Part shown: positions 33,699-42,796 of the stretch, piece by piece | Position numbering within the stretch: the first letter of the stretch is position 1 | Layout: each line of letters opens with the position of its first letter | Origin: Desulfitobacterium hafniense DCB-2 | Lineage (GTDB): Bacteria; Bacillota; Desulfitobacteriia; Desulfitobacteriales; Desulfitobacteriaceae | Direction of reading: 5' to 3' | Assembly: GCF_000021925.1 (NCBI RefSeq) | Contig: NC_011830.1 | Span: 1,078,501 to 1,142,500 of the forward strand | DNA length: 64,000 nt | Position numbers and translations under genes: made by a program | Notes under the pieces: model-generated | What the model saw: the letters and a program-made list of their open reading frames with translations, nothing else | Told to the model about the DNA's origin: nothing | Databases searched by the model: none

Positions 33699-34469
33699 AT
33701 GAACATTATTACCTGTTACAAAATTGTTCCGGAAGAACAGGATATTGTAGTGGAAAAGGACCGCAGCCTGTCTTTCAACCGGGCGGAATGGAAAATCGGG
33801 CAATATGATCTGAATGCCGTGGAAGCCGGGGTGGCAATTGCCGAAGCTGCAGGCGGCAAAGTTATGGCCTTAAGTGTTGGCGGCAAGGAGTTGGACAACT
33901 CCAAACTCAAGAAAGGGATTCTTTCCAGAGGCCCTGAGGAGCTTTACTTGGTCATTGACGAGAAATTAGGGAATGCAGACAGCTATACGACCGCCCAAAC
34001 CTTAGCAGCTGCCATCCGCAAAATGGGTAAAATTGACTTGATTATCTGCGGTGAAGGGTCTTCGGATTTATACGCTCAACAGGTGGGAGCCCAGCTAGGT
34101 CAGATGCTTAAGGCAGCGACGATCAATGGGATCAGCAAGATGGCAGTGGATGGAGAGCGATTGATCGCCGAGCGCACCCTGGAGAACGAGATTGAAGTGC
34201 TGGAGATTTCCTTGCCCGCGGTGATCTCGGTAACCACGGATATTAACCTGCCCCGGATTCCCAGCATGAAAAATATCCTGGCCGCCGGGAAGAAGCCGAC
34301 GACAGCCTGGGATCTCACGGCCATCGGAATGACCGGAGTTGATATTCCCACTGAAGTGGTAAGCACCCTGGCACCGGAACAAGCGGATCGCAAGAAAGTC
34401 CTTTGGGAAGGCGAATCGGAAGAAGTGATACAACAATTGTTTGCGCATATTCGCAAAGAACTTCTTTAA
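33699..34469 (+). CDS. fixA: FixA/EtfB electron-transfer flavoprotein subunit
   Basis: 256 residues from the ATG at 33699, which follows GAGGTGGGAAG; 14 upstream codons are open but lack a site. The N-terminus MNIITCYKIVPEEQDI and the internal SKLKKGILSRGPEELYLV and AAAIRKMGKIDLIICGEGSSD are typical of FixA-type EtfB. With FixB it forms a flavin heterodimer that passes electrons, probably through FixC and FixX, to the acyl-CoA dehydrogenase step. It lies 50 bases after the CoA-transferase and 14 bases before fixB. Confidence 0.92.
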   Translation: MNIITCYKIVPEEQDIVVEKDRSLSFNRAEWKIGQYDLNAVEAGVAIAEAAGGKVMALSVGGKELDNSKLKKGILSRGPEELYLVIDEKLGNADSYTTAQTLAAAIRKMGKIDLIICGEGSSDLYAQQVGAQLGQMLKAATINGISKMAVDGERLIAERTLENEIEVLEISLPAVISVTTDINLPRIPSMKNILAAGKKPTTAWDLTAIGMTGVDIPTEVVSTLAPEQADRKKVLWEGESEEVIQQLFAHIRKELL

Positions 34470-34483
34470 GGATGGTGAAAGAG

Positions 34484-35431
34484 ATGAACATTTTGAAAAA
34501 AGTTTGGGTACTGGCAGAAAAACAAGCGGGTTTAGGTCAGTTATGCGCGGGCGGACGCCAGCTGGGAGAAGAAGTCTCCGTAATTCTCTGGGGAGAAAAA
34601 GAAGAGGCTGACCAAGCCATTCGGATGGGCGCGGATAAAGTGTACCGGCTGGGTGTCCTCAGACCGGAGCCCCTTAAGGAAGATTATGTGGAGACCATTC
34701 TGAAGCTGCTTCAAGAAGAAAAGCCGGATGCCCTGTTTGTTCAGCCGACTAAAAGGGGAAAGCTGATTGCCGGTCGTTTGGCAGCGGGACTGGGGACATC
34801 TGCCCTGGTTGATGCCGTGGAAATCCTGACGGACGGTGATAAGGTTCAAATCCAGCACATGGTCTATGGCGGGGCGGCTTTCCGTACCGAAAGAATTCAG
34901 CCCCAGACAGCGATCGTTACAATCGGCACCGGCGTTTTTACTCCTCTTGCGGAAGATTCCGGCCATCAAGGTACAGTCATCGAGGTGGAATTCGTGGAGC
35001 CTGCCGTTAAAATCAAGCTCCTGGAGAAAAAGAGCAAAGCAAGTGCAGAGGTCAATCTGAATGCGGCTAAACGGGTGGTGGGTGTAGGCCGTGGTCTTGT
35101 TCAACAGGAAGACCTCAGGATGGTTGAAGAACTGGCCGGCCTGCTGGAAGCTGAAGTGGGCTGTTCCCGTCCTATTGCCGAGGGAATGAACTGGCTGCCC
35201 AAAGAGAGGTATATCGGTGTATCCGGTGCTATGCTCAAACCCGATCTTTATCTGGCCTTGGGTATTTCCGGTCAGGTGCAGCATATGGTGGGAGTCAACC
35301 AGGCCAAGGTCATCGTCGCCATCAATAAAGATAAGGCAGCACCGATTTTCAGTCAGGCCGATTATGGAATCGTGGGGGATTTTTATAAGGTTCTTCCTTC
35401 CTTAATTGAGAAGTTTAAAGCGGAACATTAG
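34484..35431 (+). CDS. fixB: FixB/EtfA electron-transfer flavoprotein subunit
   Basis: 315 residues from the ATG at 34484 (GGTG site six bases upstream). The N-terminal half is an adenine-nucleotide alpha-hydrolase-like fold (VWVLAEKQAGLGQL). The C-terminal FAD-binding domain has GCSRPIAEGMNWLP, YIGVSGAMLKPDLYLALGISG and IVAINKDKAAPIFSQADYGIVGD. It pairs with FixA. The long upstream extension of the open frame overlaps fixA and is rejected as coding. Confidence 0.92.
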   Translation: MNILKKVWVLAEKQAGLGQLCAGGRQLGEEVSVILWGEKEEADQAIRMGADKVYRLGVLRPEPLKEDYVETILKLLQEEKPDALFVQPTKRGKLIAGRLAAGLGTSALVDAVEILTDGDKVQIQHMVYGGAAFRTERIQPQTAIVTIGTGVFTPLAEDSGHQGTVIEVEFVEPAVKIKLLEKKSKASAEVNLNAAKRVVGVGRGLVQQEDLRMVEELAGLLEAEVGCSRPIAEGMNWLPKERYIGVSGAMLKPDLYLALGISGQVQHMVGVNQAKVIVAINKDKAAPIFSQADYGIVGDFYKVLPSLIEKFKAEH

Positions 35432-35485
35432 TACTCAGAGCACTAGACAAAGTCAAATATAAAGAACTTATCGGAGGGAAAGTTA

Positions 35486-36637
35486 ATGGATTTTAGACTG
35501 ACAGAAGAACAGGAATTACTTCTCGAAAGCCTCAGAGAAGTCATGGCCAGGGATTGTACCGAAGACTATATGAAAGAATGCTACGAAAAAGGCGAGCATC
35601 CCACAAAGTTCGTTCAGGCCCTTATGGATAATGGCTTTGGCATGTTAGGGGTTCCGGAAGAACACGGCGGCACCCCGGTGGATAACTTGACCATGATGCT
35701 GGTCGCTGAAGAAATCACCAAGAACGGCGGTCCTCACTTCGTGTTCGGACAGGCATTATCCATTGCCGATATGCTCCACTTTGGTTCCGAGGAGCAAATC
35801 GCCGATACCATGGCTGTGGTGCAAAGGGGCGGAGTTGCCTTCGTCCTGGGATTTACAGAGCCTCAAGCCGGTTCCGACAGCAGTGCCGCCGCCACCACCT
35901 ATACCCGCAGAAATGGCAAGGTCTATATCAACGGTCACAAAACCTTCATGAGCGGAGCGCTGCGGGCACCCTATATGCTCTGCCTGGCCCGCAATTCGGA
36001 AGAGGCCGGCAATGCCGACAAACGCAACGCCTTCAGCATGTGGTGGGTGCCTATGAATGCTCCCGGCATTAAGATCGAAAAGCTGGAAAAGATCGGCTGG
36101 CATATGCAGGATACTTGTGAAGTTTACCTAGAAGATGTGGAAGTCGAAGAAAAGGATCTCGTCGGTGTGGAAGGCAACGGCTTTATGCAAGTCTTGTACA
36201 ACTTTGAGATGGAACGCTTGTTGATGGCGGCCTCGGTGCTGGGCATGGCGGAGTGCGCTTTTGAAGATGCCGTCCGTTACGCCAACCAACGGGTGCAGTT
36301 TGGCAAGACCATTGGCTCCTTCCAGCTGATTCAGGAAAAAATCACCTTTATGAAAGCCAAAATCGAGAATATGAAAAATATGGTCTACAAATGCGCCTGG
36401 GAAGTGGACAACGGGCTGCCGGTGCAAATCTCTTCGGCGATTGCCAAATTATATTGTGCACAAGCGGCCAATGAAGTCATTGATGATGCCCTGCAAATCA
36501 TGGGCGGAATCGGTTACACCAAAGATGCCCGTATCTCCAGGTTATGGCTGGATGCCCGGGTCTTCAGGATCGGCGGCGGTACGGACGAAATCATGATTCA
36601 CGCCGCGGGAAGAGCCATTTTAAAGCACTATAAATAA
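35486..36637 (+). CDS. Acyl-CoA dehydrogenase family protein, CaiA-like (crotonobetainyl-CoA reductase type)
   Basis: 383 residues with the full acyl-CoA dehydrogenase fold: GFTEPQAGSDSSAAATTYTRR for FAD binding and GGIGYTKDARISRLWLDARVF near the C-terminus. The segment that normally carries the catalytic Glu (YEGT) reads IGGGTDEIM. E. coli CaiA has a similar SGGSDEMQ, so the loss of this Glu matches a reductase that works on enoyl-CoA rather than a normal dehydrogenase. Together with FixAB it likely reduces an enoyl-CoA intermediate. It follows fixB by 54 bases with a GGAGGG site. Confidence 0.9.
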   Translation: MDFRLTEEQELLLESLREVMARDCTEDYMKECYEKGEHPTKFVQALMDNGFGMLGVPEEHGGTPVDNLTMMLVAEEITKNGGPHFVFGQALSIADMLHFGSEEQIADTMAVVQRGGVAFVLGFTEPQAGSDSSAAATTYTRRNGKVYINGHKTFMSGALRAPYMLCLARNSEEAGNADKRNAFSMWWVPMNAPGIKIEKLEKIGWHMQDTCEVYLEDVEVEEKDLVGVEGNGFMQVLYNFEMERLLMAASVLGMAECAFEDAVRYANQRVQFGKTIGSFQLIQEKITFMKAKIENMKNMVYKCAWEVDNGLPVQISSAIAKLYCAQAANEVIDDALQIMGGIGYTKDARISRLWLDARVFRIGGGTDEIMIHAAGRAILKHYK

Positions 36638-36800
36638 ACCGCCAAACTGCCGGGACAGCTTATCACTATTTTCTTAATGCAGATATTTATTTCCCCAAAT
36701 CCAAGGAAAAGAGGTGCCAGGAAAATCAGGCGGATGGGGAAAGAAAATATATTCTTTGCAGAACTTATATAGCCTATTTTTTAAAAGGAAGGGATAAGAC

Positions 36801-38039
36801 ATGAGTAAACAATCGACTCGTCCATGGCTTGTATTTCTATCTTTGGCCCTGTTGTTCTTTGCCGCATTAGGAATGCTTGGGAATACCAATGGTCTGTATC
36901 TGACTCCGGTATCCCAGGAAATGGGCTGGAGCAGGACCGATGCCTCCTGGTATCTGACCATCTATATGTTAACCATGGCTCTTACTCAGCCCATAGCCAG
37001 CCGACTTCTTTATAAAGTCAATTCCAAAGTGCTGCTCTTTATCAGTATGACTCTGGTGTGCGCCGCTACCGGTGCTGCCTCTCAGTTCCAAACCGTCATG
37101 GCCTGGAACATCTCCGGTGTTCTCATGGGTTTGGGTTATTCCGTTATTATGTACCTGACTCTTCCGGTCATCATCAGCAACTGGTTCAGCAAAAAGACCG
37201 GTATGGTTTTAGGTATCGCCCTGGCCATCGGAACCCTGGGTTCAGCCATAGCCAACCCCGTTGCCGGCATGCTGATTACGGAGTATGGCTGGAGAACCGC
37301 CCGCCTGGCCATGTCCATCGCGGCCTGGGTTATTGCCGTCCCCGGTATTCTCTTATTTGTTAACTTCAAACCTGCCGATGTGGGTCTGAAACCTTACGGC
37401 TATGAAGAAGGGGCCACGGGGCAGGCGAAAGCCGCTATATCTCTGAAAGGGGTATCTGCCGCCGATTCCCTGAAATCCCCTGCTTTATATATGGTTATGT
37501 TCATAGCTTGTGCGGTGGTTCTGTATTCCTCCATGAACACCCAGATTCCGGGATATGCTAGTTCAATCGGGCTGGCGACTGCTTTTGGGGCTTATGCCAT
37601 GACCATTCTCAACCTGGCCAATATGGGCGGCAAAATCTTCTGGGGCTGGCTAACGGACCGCAAAGGCTTCCTGCCCTCTATGGTTGCTGCCCTGTCCTGC
37701 GGGATTGCAGGGGTCCTGATTATTCTGGCCGGCGGCTCCAATGTAACCATATTTTATGCCGGTTTGGTTTTCTTCGGCATTTGTTTCTCCTCGCTGACCG
37801 TTATGCTGCCCTTGATTGTCAAAGGAATCTTTGGCGAAAAAGATTATGGGAAAATCTATGCCAATGTAACCTTGGTACAGCAGTTAATGGCCGCTTCAGC
37901 TGCAATTATCTATGGCAGAATCTTCGATATCACCCAAAGCTTTGTCTTTGCCTGGCAGATGAATATTGTGACCCTGGCTATTGCCATCGTTATGCTGTTC
38001 GGAGCCGTTAAGGTGGGCAAAAAGCTGATTCACACCTAA
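36801..38039 (+). CDS. Major facilitator superfamily transporter 2
   Basis: 412 residues with 12 predicted helices in two halves and the loop after helix 6 near 195-215. GMLGNTNGLYLTPVSQEMGWSR at helix 1 and ILNLANMGGKIFWGWLTDRKG in the second half resemble oxalate/formate-antiporter-type carriers (OFA family) of carboxylates. AAAAGGAAGGG precedes the start. It sits between the CaiA-like gene and the reductase gene and is distinct in sequence from transporter 1. It may handle the other side of a substrate/product exchange. Confidence 0.83.
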   Translation: MSKQSTRPWLVFLSLALLFFAALGMLGNTNGLYLTPVSQEMGWSRTDASWYLTIYMLTMALTQPIASRLLYKVNSKVLLFISMTLVCAATGAASQFQTVMAWNISGVLMGLGYSVIMYLTLPVIISNWFSKKTGMVLGIALAIGTLGSAIANPVAGMLITEYGWRTARLAMSIAAWVIAVPGILLFVNFKPADVGLKPYGYEEGATGQAKAAISLKGVSAADSLKSPALYMVMFIACAVVLYSSMNTQIPGYASSIGLATAFGAYAMTILNLANMGGKIFWGWLTDRKGFLPSMVAALSCGIAGVLIILAGGSNVTIFYAGLVFFGICFSSLTVMLPLIVKGIFGEKDYGKIYANVTLVQQLMAASAAIIYGRIFDITQSFVFAWQMNIVTLAIAIVMLFGAVKVGKKLIHT

Positions 38040-38093
38040 GCAGGCTGATGTTCATTCCTATTCACCTAAACTGAAATCAAGATCCTAAGCATG

Positions 38094-38135
38094 ATGTAAA
38101 CCTCAATCATGGACAGCCTCGATTGAGGTTTACAT
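38094..38135. repeat. 15-bp perfect inverted repeat within the gene set
   Basis: ATGTAAACCTCAATC (38094-38108) pairs with GATTGAGGTTTACAT (38121-38135) across a 12-base loop. There is no T-run, so a processing or stability hairpin or an operator is more likely than a strong terminator. It lies between transporter 2 and the FadH-like gene. Confidence 0.6.
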
Positions 38136-38201
38136 TCTAAATAACCCTTGAAGTGATTAATGCACCCAAGAATAATTTCATAAGATAAGGAGGGAACGCT
38201 T

Positions 38202-40259
38202 ATGTCCCAATTTCCATTATTGAGTTCTCCTGTTAAATTAGGCAGTATGCTTCTAAAAAACCGCATGATCACCACATCCATGTCCCCGGGACATGACTAT
38301 ACCAATGAGGAAGGACAACCGACCCTGAGATTTTATAATTACCTGGAGGAAAGGGCTGCCGGCGGAACCGCCTTAATCTGCCAGACTATTTGCTTTTATC
38401 CCAGACTTAAGAGTCAGCTGGATCATCTCCATCCCTTGCCTCTGGGCTATGGGGAGGAACATCTTTCCCATCTGAGCAAGATGGCTGAGGTCGTGCATAA
38501 GCACGGGGGGCTGATCGTTGGCCAGCCTTACGCCGTCCATGACTGGAAGCCTGCACCAGAAGACAAGGAAGAATACTGGGGCCCATCCACCTTATCTGTC
38601 TCCAAGCTTATTCCCAAGCCGATGACGAAGGAGCATATCCGGATTTTCAAGGAAAATATCGTCCAATGCTGTGTTATCCTGCAAAAAGCCGGCTGGGACG
38701 GGGTAGAGGTTATGGCAGGGGTAGGAGGAATTTTAAACCGCTTTATGTCCCCGGCGACCAACGATCGGACGGATGAATACGGCGGCAGCCTGGAAAACCG
38801 CTGCAGACTGACGGTTGAAGTTATGGCAGAGATCAAAAAAGCCTGCGGGGAGGATTATCCCATAATCGTCCGCTGGTCCCCGGTGGATTTTATCAAAGGC
38901 AGCTTAACCATGGAAGAATCCTTGCAGATTGTGAAGATCCTGGAAGAAGCGGGTGCCGTTCTGCATAACCTGGCGCCGGGCTGGCATGAAACCTCCGTAC
39001 CCTTAACCATTAAGGATGTGCCGGAAGGATATTGGTCCTGGATCTCTGAGGAGATCAAAAAGGTAGCCAAGATACCGGTGGCCACCGCCTATAGAAATAC
39101 GGATCCTTTTAGTATGGAAGAAATTCTGGCGAAAGATAAGGCCGATGTGATCGCAGGCCTGAGATACAATATTGCCGACCCTGAATTTGCCAACAAGGTC
39201 ATGGAAGGCAGGCCGGAGGACATTAACAAATGCATCTGCTGCTGCCGCTGCCTGGATGACGTTATCAGTCAGGGCAAGCCTCTGAATTATTGCGGAGTGA
39301 ATCCCCGCCTGGGAGAAGAACTGGAAACACCTCTGGCCCAAGCGAGGCAGAGCAAGGAGGTCATGGTCATCGGCAGTGGGCCGGGAGGATTGGCGGCAGC
39401 TGTTACTGCAGCCCGGAGAGGGCATAAGGTGACGATCTATGAACGGGGACCTCGTTTGGGAGGCTGTTTGGTCATGAGTGCCATCTTCAGCCCCATCTAT
39501 GACCGCTTAAACACTTATTATAAAACCCTGCTCAAGAAACACCCGGAAGTTAAAGTCCACCTTAATACAGCCGTTACCCCTGCCCTGGTAACCCGTGAAA
39601 AACCTGATGCGGTGATTGTGGCCAGCGGGGGACATCCGATTGACCTGAAAGTACCGGGAGCAGAAGGAGGCAATGTGGTCAAATCTCATGACTTTCTGGA
39701 ATTGCTCAATGGCAACCCCCCTCAAAAACCGGGAATCATCAACAAGGTTATGTATAACTGCGGTTCTGTTTTTTTGAAATTTTTCTATACCCCGGATTTG
39801 GCCCGTACCTTTATGGGCAAATTCCCCTGGCCCCTGGGCAAGAAAATTGCCATCATCGGCGGCGGTCTGCCGGGCTGTGAGCTGGCCAAAGAAATGATGC
39901 ATTATGACCGGGAGCTTGTGATCATCGAAGAAAAAAAGAAAATCGGCCATGATGTGGGCGGCAGCGACCGTTTCCATATTGTATCAGCCTTTAAGAAATC
40001 TCCCCGGGTAACAATGGAGACGCTGACTAAGGTAAAGGCCATCACCAGAGCAGGAGTCAAGGTCGTTCATGAAGATGGCTCAGAAGCATTCCATCAAGCC
40101 AAGACAGTGGCGGTCACTTTGGGCTTCGAGAAGAATATGGAGCTGGCGGAAGCTCTTAAGGGAAGGGTCTCCGAAGTCTATGCCGTAGGGGACTGCAGCA
40201 ACCCCGCCCGCATGGCTGATGCCACCAAAGCAGGCTATAAAGCGGCCTGTCAAATCTGA
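38202..40259 (+). CDS. Old Yellow Enzyme/FadH-like NAD(P)H:flavin oxidoreductase with 4Fe-4S and FAD domains
   Basis: 685 residues, the three-part layout of 2,4-dienoyl-CoA reductase (FadH), BaiCD and trimethylamine dehydrogenase. The FMN TIM barrel (1 to about 340) includes GWDGVEVMAGVGG, SPATNDRTDEYGGSLENR. A Cys cluster follows (CICCCRCLDD ... YCGVNP) with one more Cys than the usual CxxCxxxC spacing. Then an FAD/NAD domain: VMVIGSGPGGLAAAVTAARRG and IAIIGGGLPGCELAKE. It likely reduces an unsaturated intermediate with NAD(P)H. GGAGGG precedes the start. This gene is not part of the classical cai operon. Confidence 0.87.
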   Translation: MSQFPLLSSPVKLGSMLLKNRMITTSMSPGHDYTNEEGQPTLRFYNYLEERAAGGTALICQTICFYPRLKSQLDHLHPLPLGYGEEHLSHLSKMAEVVHKHGGLIVGQPYAVHDWKPAPEDKEEYWGPSTLSVSKLIPKPMTKEHIRIFKENIVQCCVILQKAGWDGVEVMAGVGGILNRFMSPATNDRTDEYGGSLENRCRLTVEVMAEIKKACGEDYPIIVRWSPVDFIKGSLTMEESLQIVKILEEAGAVLHNLAPGWHETSVPLTIKDVPEGYWSWISEEIKKVAKIPVATAYRNTDPFSMEEILAKDKADVIAGLRYNIADPEFANKVMEGRPEDINKCICCCRCLDDVISQGKPLNYCGVNPRLGEELETPLAQARQSKEVMVIGSGPGGLAAAVTAARRGHKVTIYERGPRLGGCLVMSAIFSPIYDRLNTYYKTLLKKHPEVKVHLNTAVTPALVTREKPDAVIVASGGHPIDLKVPGAEGGNVVKSHDFLELLNGNPPQKPGIINKVMYNCGSVFLKFFYTPDLARTFMGKFPWPLGKKIAIIGGGLPGCELAKEMMHYDRELVIIEEKKKIGHDVGGSDRFHIVSAFKKSPRVTMETLTKVKAITRAGVKVVHEDGSEAFHQAKTVAVTLGFEKNMELAEALKGRVSEVYAVGDCSNPARMADATKAGYKAACQI

Positions 40260-40291
40260 GAGAATTCGGTGAAGCAAGGAGGAGAGGTATT

Positions 40292-41071
40292 ATGAAGGCA
40301 ATTCTGAGTGATTTATTAGCGGAACAATCCCTGGTGGATACCCTGGTGTCTGACTTAAGTGAGGAAGAGTGGCTGAAGCCCCTGCCCGTAGAAATGTGGA
40401 ACATTAAAGATGCTATTATTCATATTGCTTTCTTTGATTATGCAGCCAACAAGCTGATGAGGGGGGAAGCGGAAGACCTGGTGAAGCTGGCCGATGCTGA
40501 GTCCGGTCAGGATCAATATGTCAGAGCGACAAACTTTCATCATCTGAGCGGGGCTGAAGTTTTAAGCTGGTGGCGGGAAGAACGCACACGGATGGCGGCC
40601 TCTTTTTATGATAAAAATCCCAAAGACAGAATTCCTTGGGCCCCAGGGCTGCCGATGTCGGCCAAATCCCTGGCATCGGCCCGCTTAATGGAGCTGTGGG
40701 CTCACTCTGTGGATATCTATGACGCTTTGGGGCTGGAGCCGGTGGTCCGGGAGCGGATTACCAGTACCCTGTTTTTATCCTGGCAGGCCAGGCCTAATGC
40801 TTATCGGATCAATGGCCTGGAAATGCCCGAGACTCCTCTTTATCTGGAGCTTACCCTTCCCTCCGGGGAGAGCTGGGCCAAAGGAGAACCAAGCGCGGAA
40901 AACAGGATTAAGGGCAGTGCCAAGGACTGGGCGCTCGTGGCTATTCGCCGCCGGAACTGGATGGACACGGATCTGGAGGTGGCGGGAGAAGAAGCCCGGC
41001 GCTATGCTTCCCTTGTTCAGACCTATGCGGGATGGGCCGACCCGGCACCGGCGGCTAAACGGCAAAGGTAA
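40292..41071 (+). CDS. DinB/maleylpyruvate-isomerase-like metal-binding protein (TIGR03084-type)
   Basis: 259 residues with the DinB-like four-helix layout: His in WNIKDAIIHIAFFDYAA near 47-51, and a second metal-site region LMELWAHSVDIYDALGL. A GAPLP-like stretch (WAPGLPMSAKSL) and a C-terminal domain of about 90 residues complete the maleylpyruvate-isomerase-type pattern. Family members are often mycothiol- or bacillithiol-dependent enzymes, but the chemistry here is unknown. It lies 33 bases after the FadH-like gene with an AGGAGAGG site, so it is co-transcribed. Confidence 0.75.
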   Translation: MKAILSDLLAEQSLVDTLVSDLSEEEWLKPLPVEMWNIKDAIIHIAFFDYAANKLMRGEAEDLVKLADAESGQDQYVRATNFHHLSGAEVLSWWREERTRMAASFYDKNPKDRIPWAPGLPMSAKSLASARLMELWAHSVDIYDALGLEPVVRERITSTLFLSWQARPNAYRINGLEMPETPLYLELTLPSGESWAKGEPSAENRIKGSAKDWALVAIRRRNWMDTDLEVAGEEARRYASLVQTYAGWADPAPAAKRQR

Positions 41072-41129
41072 GATCCCGCATTGGAGATGAAGTAGTAAAC
41101 ACTACCTTGTCGGAAAGGAGAATCAATGT

Positions 41130-42716
41130 ATGAATCCGATGACCGTAGGGGACTTTCTGACCCTGAATTCAGCCAGATACCCTGACAAAATTGCCCTGGT
41201 CTGCAAGGATAAGCGCTTAACGTATCAGGAATTGAATTGCAGGGTAAACGCCTTGGCTCATGCACTCCTGGATCTCGGCATTGGCAAGGGGGATAAGATC
41301 GGCTATCTTTTCCCCAACTCCATGGAAATCGTCGAGTTATTCTTTGCCATTGCTAAGATCGGTGCCATTGCCGTGCCCCTCAATCATCGGCTGGTAGCCA
41401 GAGAAATTAAATGTCTGCTGGATTCAGTGGAATGTGATGTTTTTGTCTACAGCCGGTTGTATGATGGGCCGGTAAGTGAGGTAAAGGGCAGCTTCAGGAC
41501 GGTAAAGCATATTATCCGTCTGGGAGAACCCGCTCCCGGCGAATATTCTTTCGAAAAACTGCTGGAGCATAAAGATACCAGTGAACCGGATATTGCCGTT
41601 GACAGTGGGGATTTATTCAGAATTCAGTTCACGGGGGGGACCACGGGGCGTTCCAAAGGAGTGATGCGCACTCACGAGGCTGACCTCTTCCAGACAATTG
41701 GGGTTATGACTTCCAATAAAATGGGAGCCAGCCCGGATGAGGTGGTGCTGACCCAGTCCCCCCTGCATCATCAGGGCGGGATAACCTGGATGCTTTGCGT
41801 TATGGTGACCGGTGCGCAATTTGTTATTTGCGACGGATTTGATCCGGTAGAAATTCTGAGGCAGATTGAGCAGGAACGGGTAACCTATATGCTGCTGCTG
41901 CCGCCGAGCACCTATCTGCGCTTAATCGATGCACCGGTTTTTAGAGATTATGATGTAAGCTCGGTCAAGGTGGTTCACACTTCCGCAGGAGGTACCTCTC
42001 CGGCCATTATCCAGAAGATGGCTGAGGCTTTTCCCAACTGTGAAGTGTATTACGGCTGGGGGCAAACCGAGACAGGAGCGGGGACCGTTCACCGGATCAC
42101 CAGGGAAATGGCCTTGCATCACCCGGAGAAGACCCAAAGCATAGGCAGGCCGATGCCCTTTTTCCAACTGAGAATTGTGGATGAGGCAGGAAAGGATGTT
42201 CCTCTGGGTGAGGTGGGGGAAGGGATTGCCAAAGGACCGGCTATTTTTTCAGGCTACTATAAGCAACCGGAATTAACGGACGGGACCATCGCTGATGGCT
42301 GGACACGTACCGGGGATATGATGAGGCAGGACGAGGAAGGCCTCTACTATATGGTGGATCGGAAAAAGGACATGATAAAAACCGGGGGGGAGAATGTTTT
42401 CGCTCAGGAAGTGGAAGCCGTCATCCGCAAACACCCTGCGGTTTTGGATTGCTCGGTGATTGGGGTGCCTGACCAAACCTTTGGGGAGGCCGTCATGGCC
42501 GTCGTCAAACTCAGGGCGGGATACACCGCTGCGGCGGCAGACATTCAGGAACACTGCAAAAGAGATTTATCCAGCTATAAAAAGCCGCGCTATGTGGAGT
42601 TTCTCGATGAGTTTCCCGTGGATAGTGCCGGCAAGATTCAGAAATTCAAGCTCAGAAAAAAATACCGGGAAATCTACAGCCATCTTATTGAAACCCATGG
42701 AAAACAGTTATCCTGA
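41130..42716 (+). CDS. Acyl-CoA ligase (AMP-forming), CaiC-like
   Basis: 528 residues activating a carboxylic acid to its CoA thioester with ATP. The P-loop FTGGTTGRSKGVMRTH is near 171-186. YYGWGQTETGAG, GWTRTGDMM and the hinge DRKKDMIKTGGENVFAQEVE follow, and the C-terminal PVDSAGKIQKFKLRK holds the catalytic Lys. CaiC-like proteins start the cycle before CaiB takes over. GGAAAGGAG lies upstream. It is 59 bases after the DinB-like gene and 80 before the second CaiB. Confidence 0.9.
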   Translation: MNPMTVGDFLTLNSARYPDKIALVCKDKRLTYQELNCRVNALAHALLDLGIGKGDKIGYLFPNSMEIVELFFAIAKIGAIAVPLNHRLVAREIKCLLDSVECDVFVYSRLYDGPVSEVKGSFRTVKHIIRLGEPAPGEYSFEKLLEHKDTSEPDIAVDSGDLFRIQFTGGTTGRSKGVMRTHEADLFQTIGVMTSNKMGASPDEVVLTQSPLHHQGGITWMLCVMVTGAQFVICDGFDPVEILRQIEQERVTYMLLLPPSTYLRLIDAPVFRDYDVSSVKVVHTSAGGTSPAIIQKMAEAFPNCEVYYGWGQTETGAGTVHRITREMALHHPEKTQSIGRPMPFFQLRIVDEAGKDVPLGEVGEGIAKGPAIFSGYYKQPELTDGTIADGWTRTGDMMRQDEEGLYYMVDRKKDMIKTGGENVFAQEVEAVIRKHPAVLDCSVIGVPDQTFGEAVMAVVKLRAGYTAAAADIQEHCKRDLSSYKKPRYVEFLDEFPVDSAGKIQKFKLRKKYREIYSHLIETHGKQLS

Positions 42717-42796
42717 TCTGCCGCCGGTTTCCGGAACCAATCCCCAGCCGGGAGGGATTGCTGATTAGAGAGCGATAATAAAGTGAGGTTATGAAC

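Noticed and set aside
34541..35284. 247-codon open frame opposite fixB
   Set aside because: Shadow of a well-conserved flavoprotein gene.
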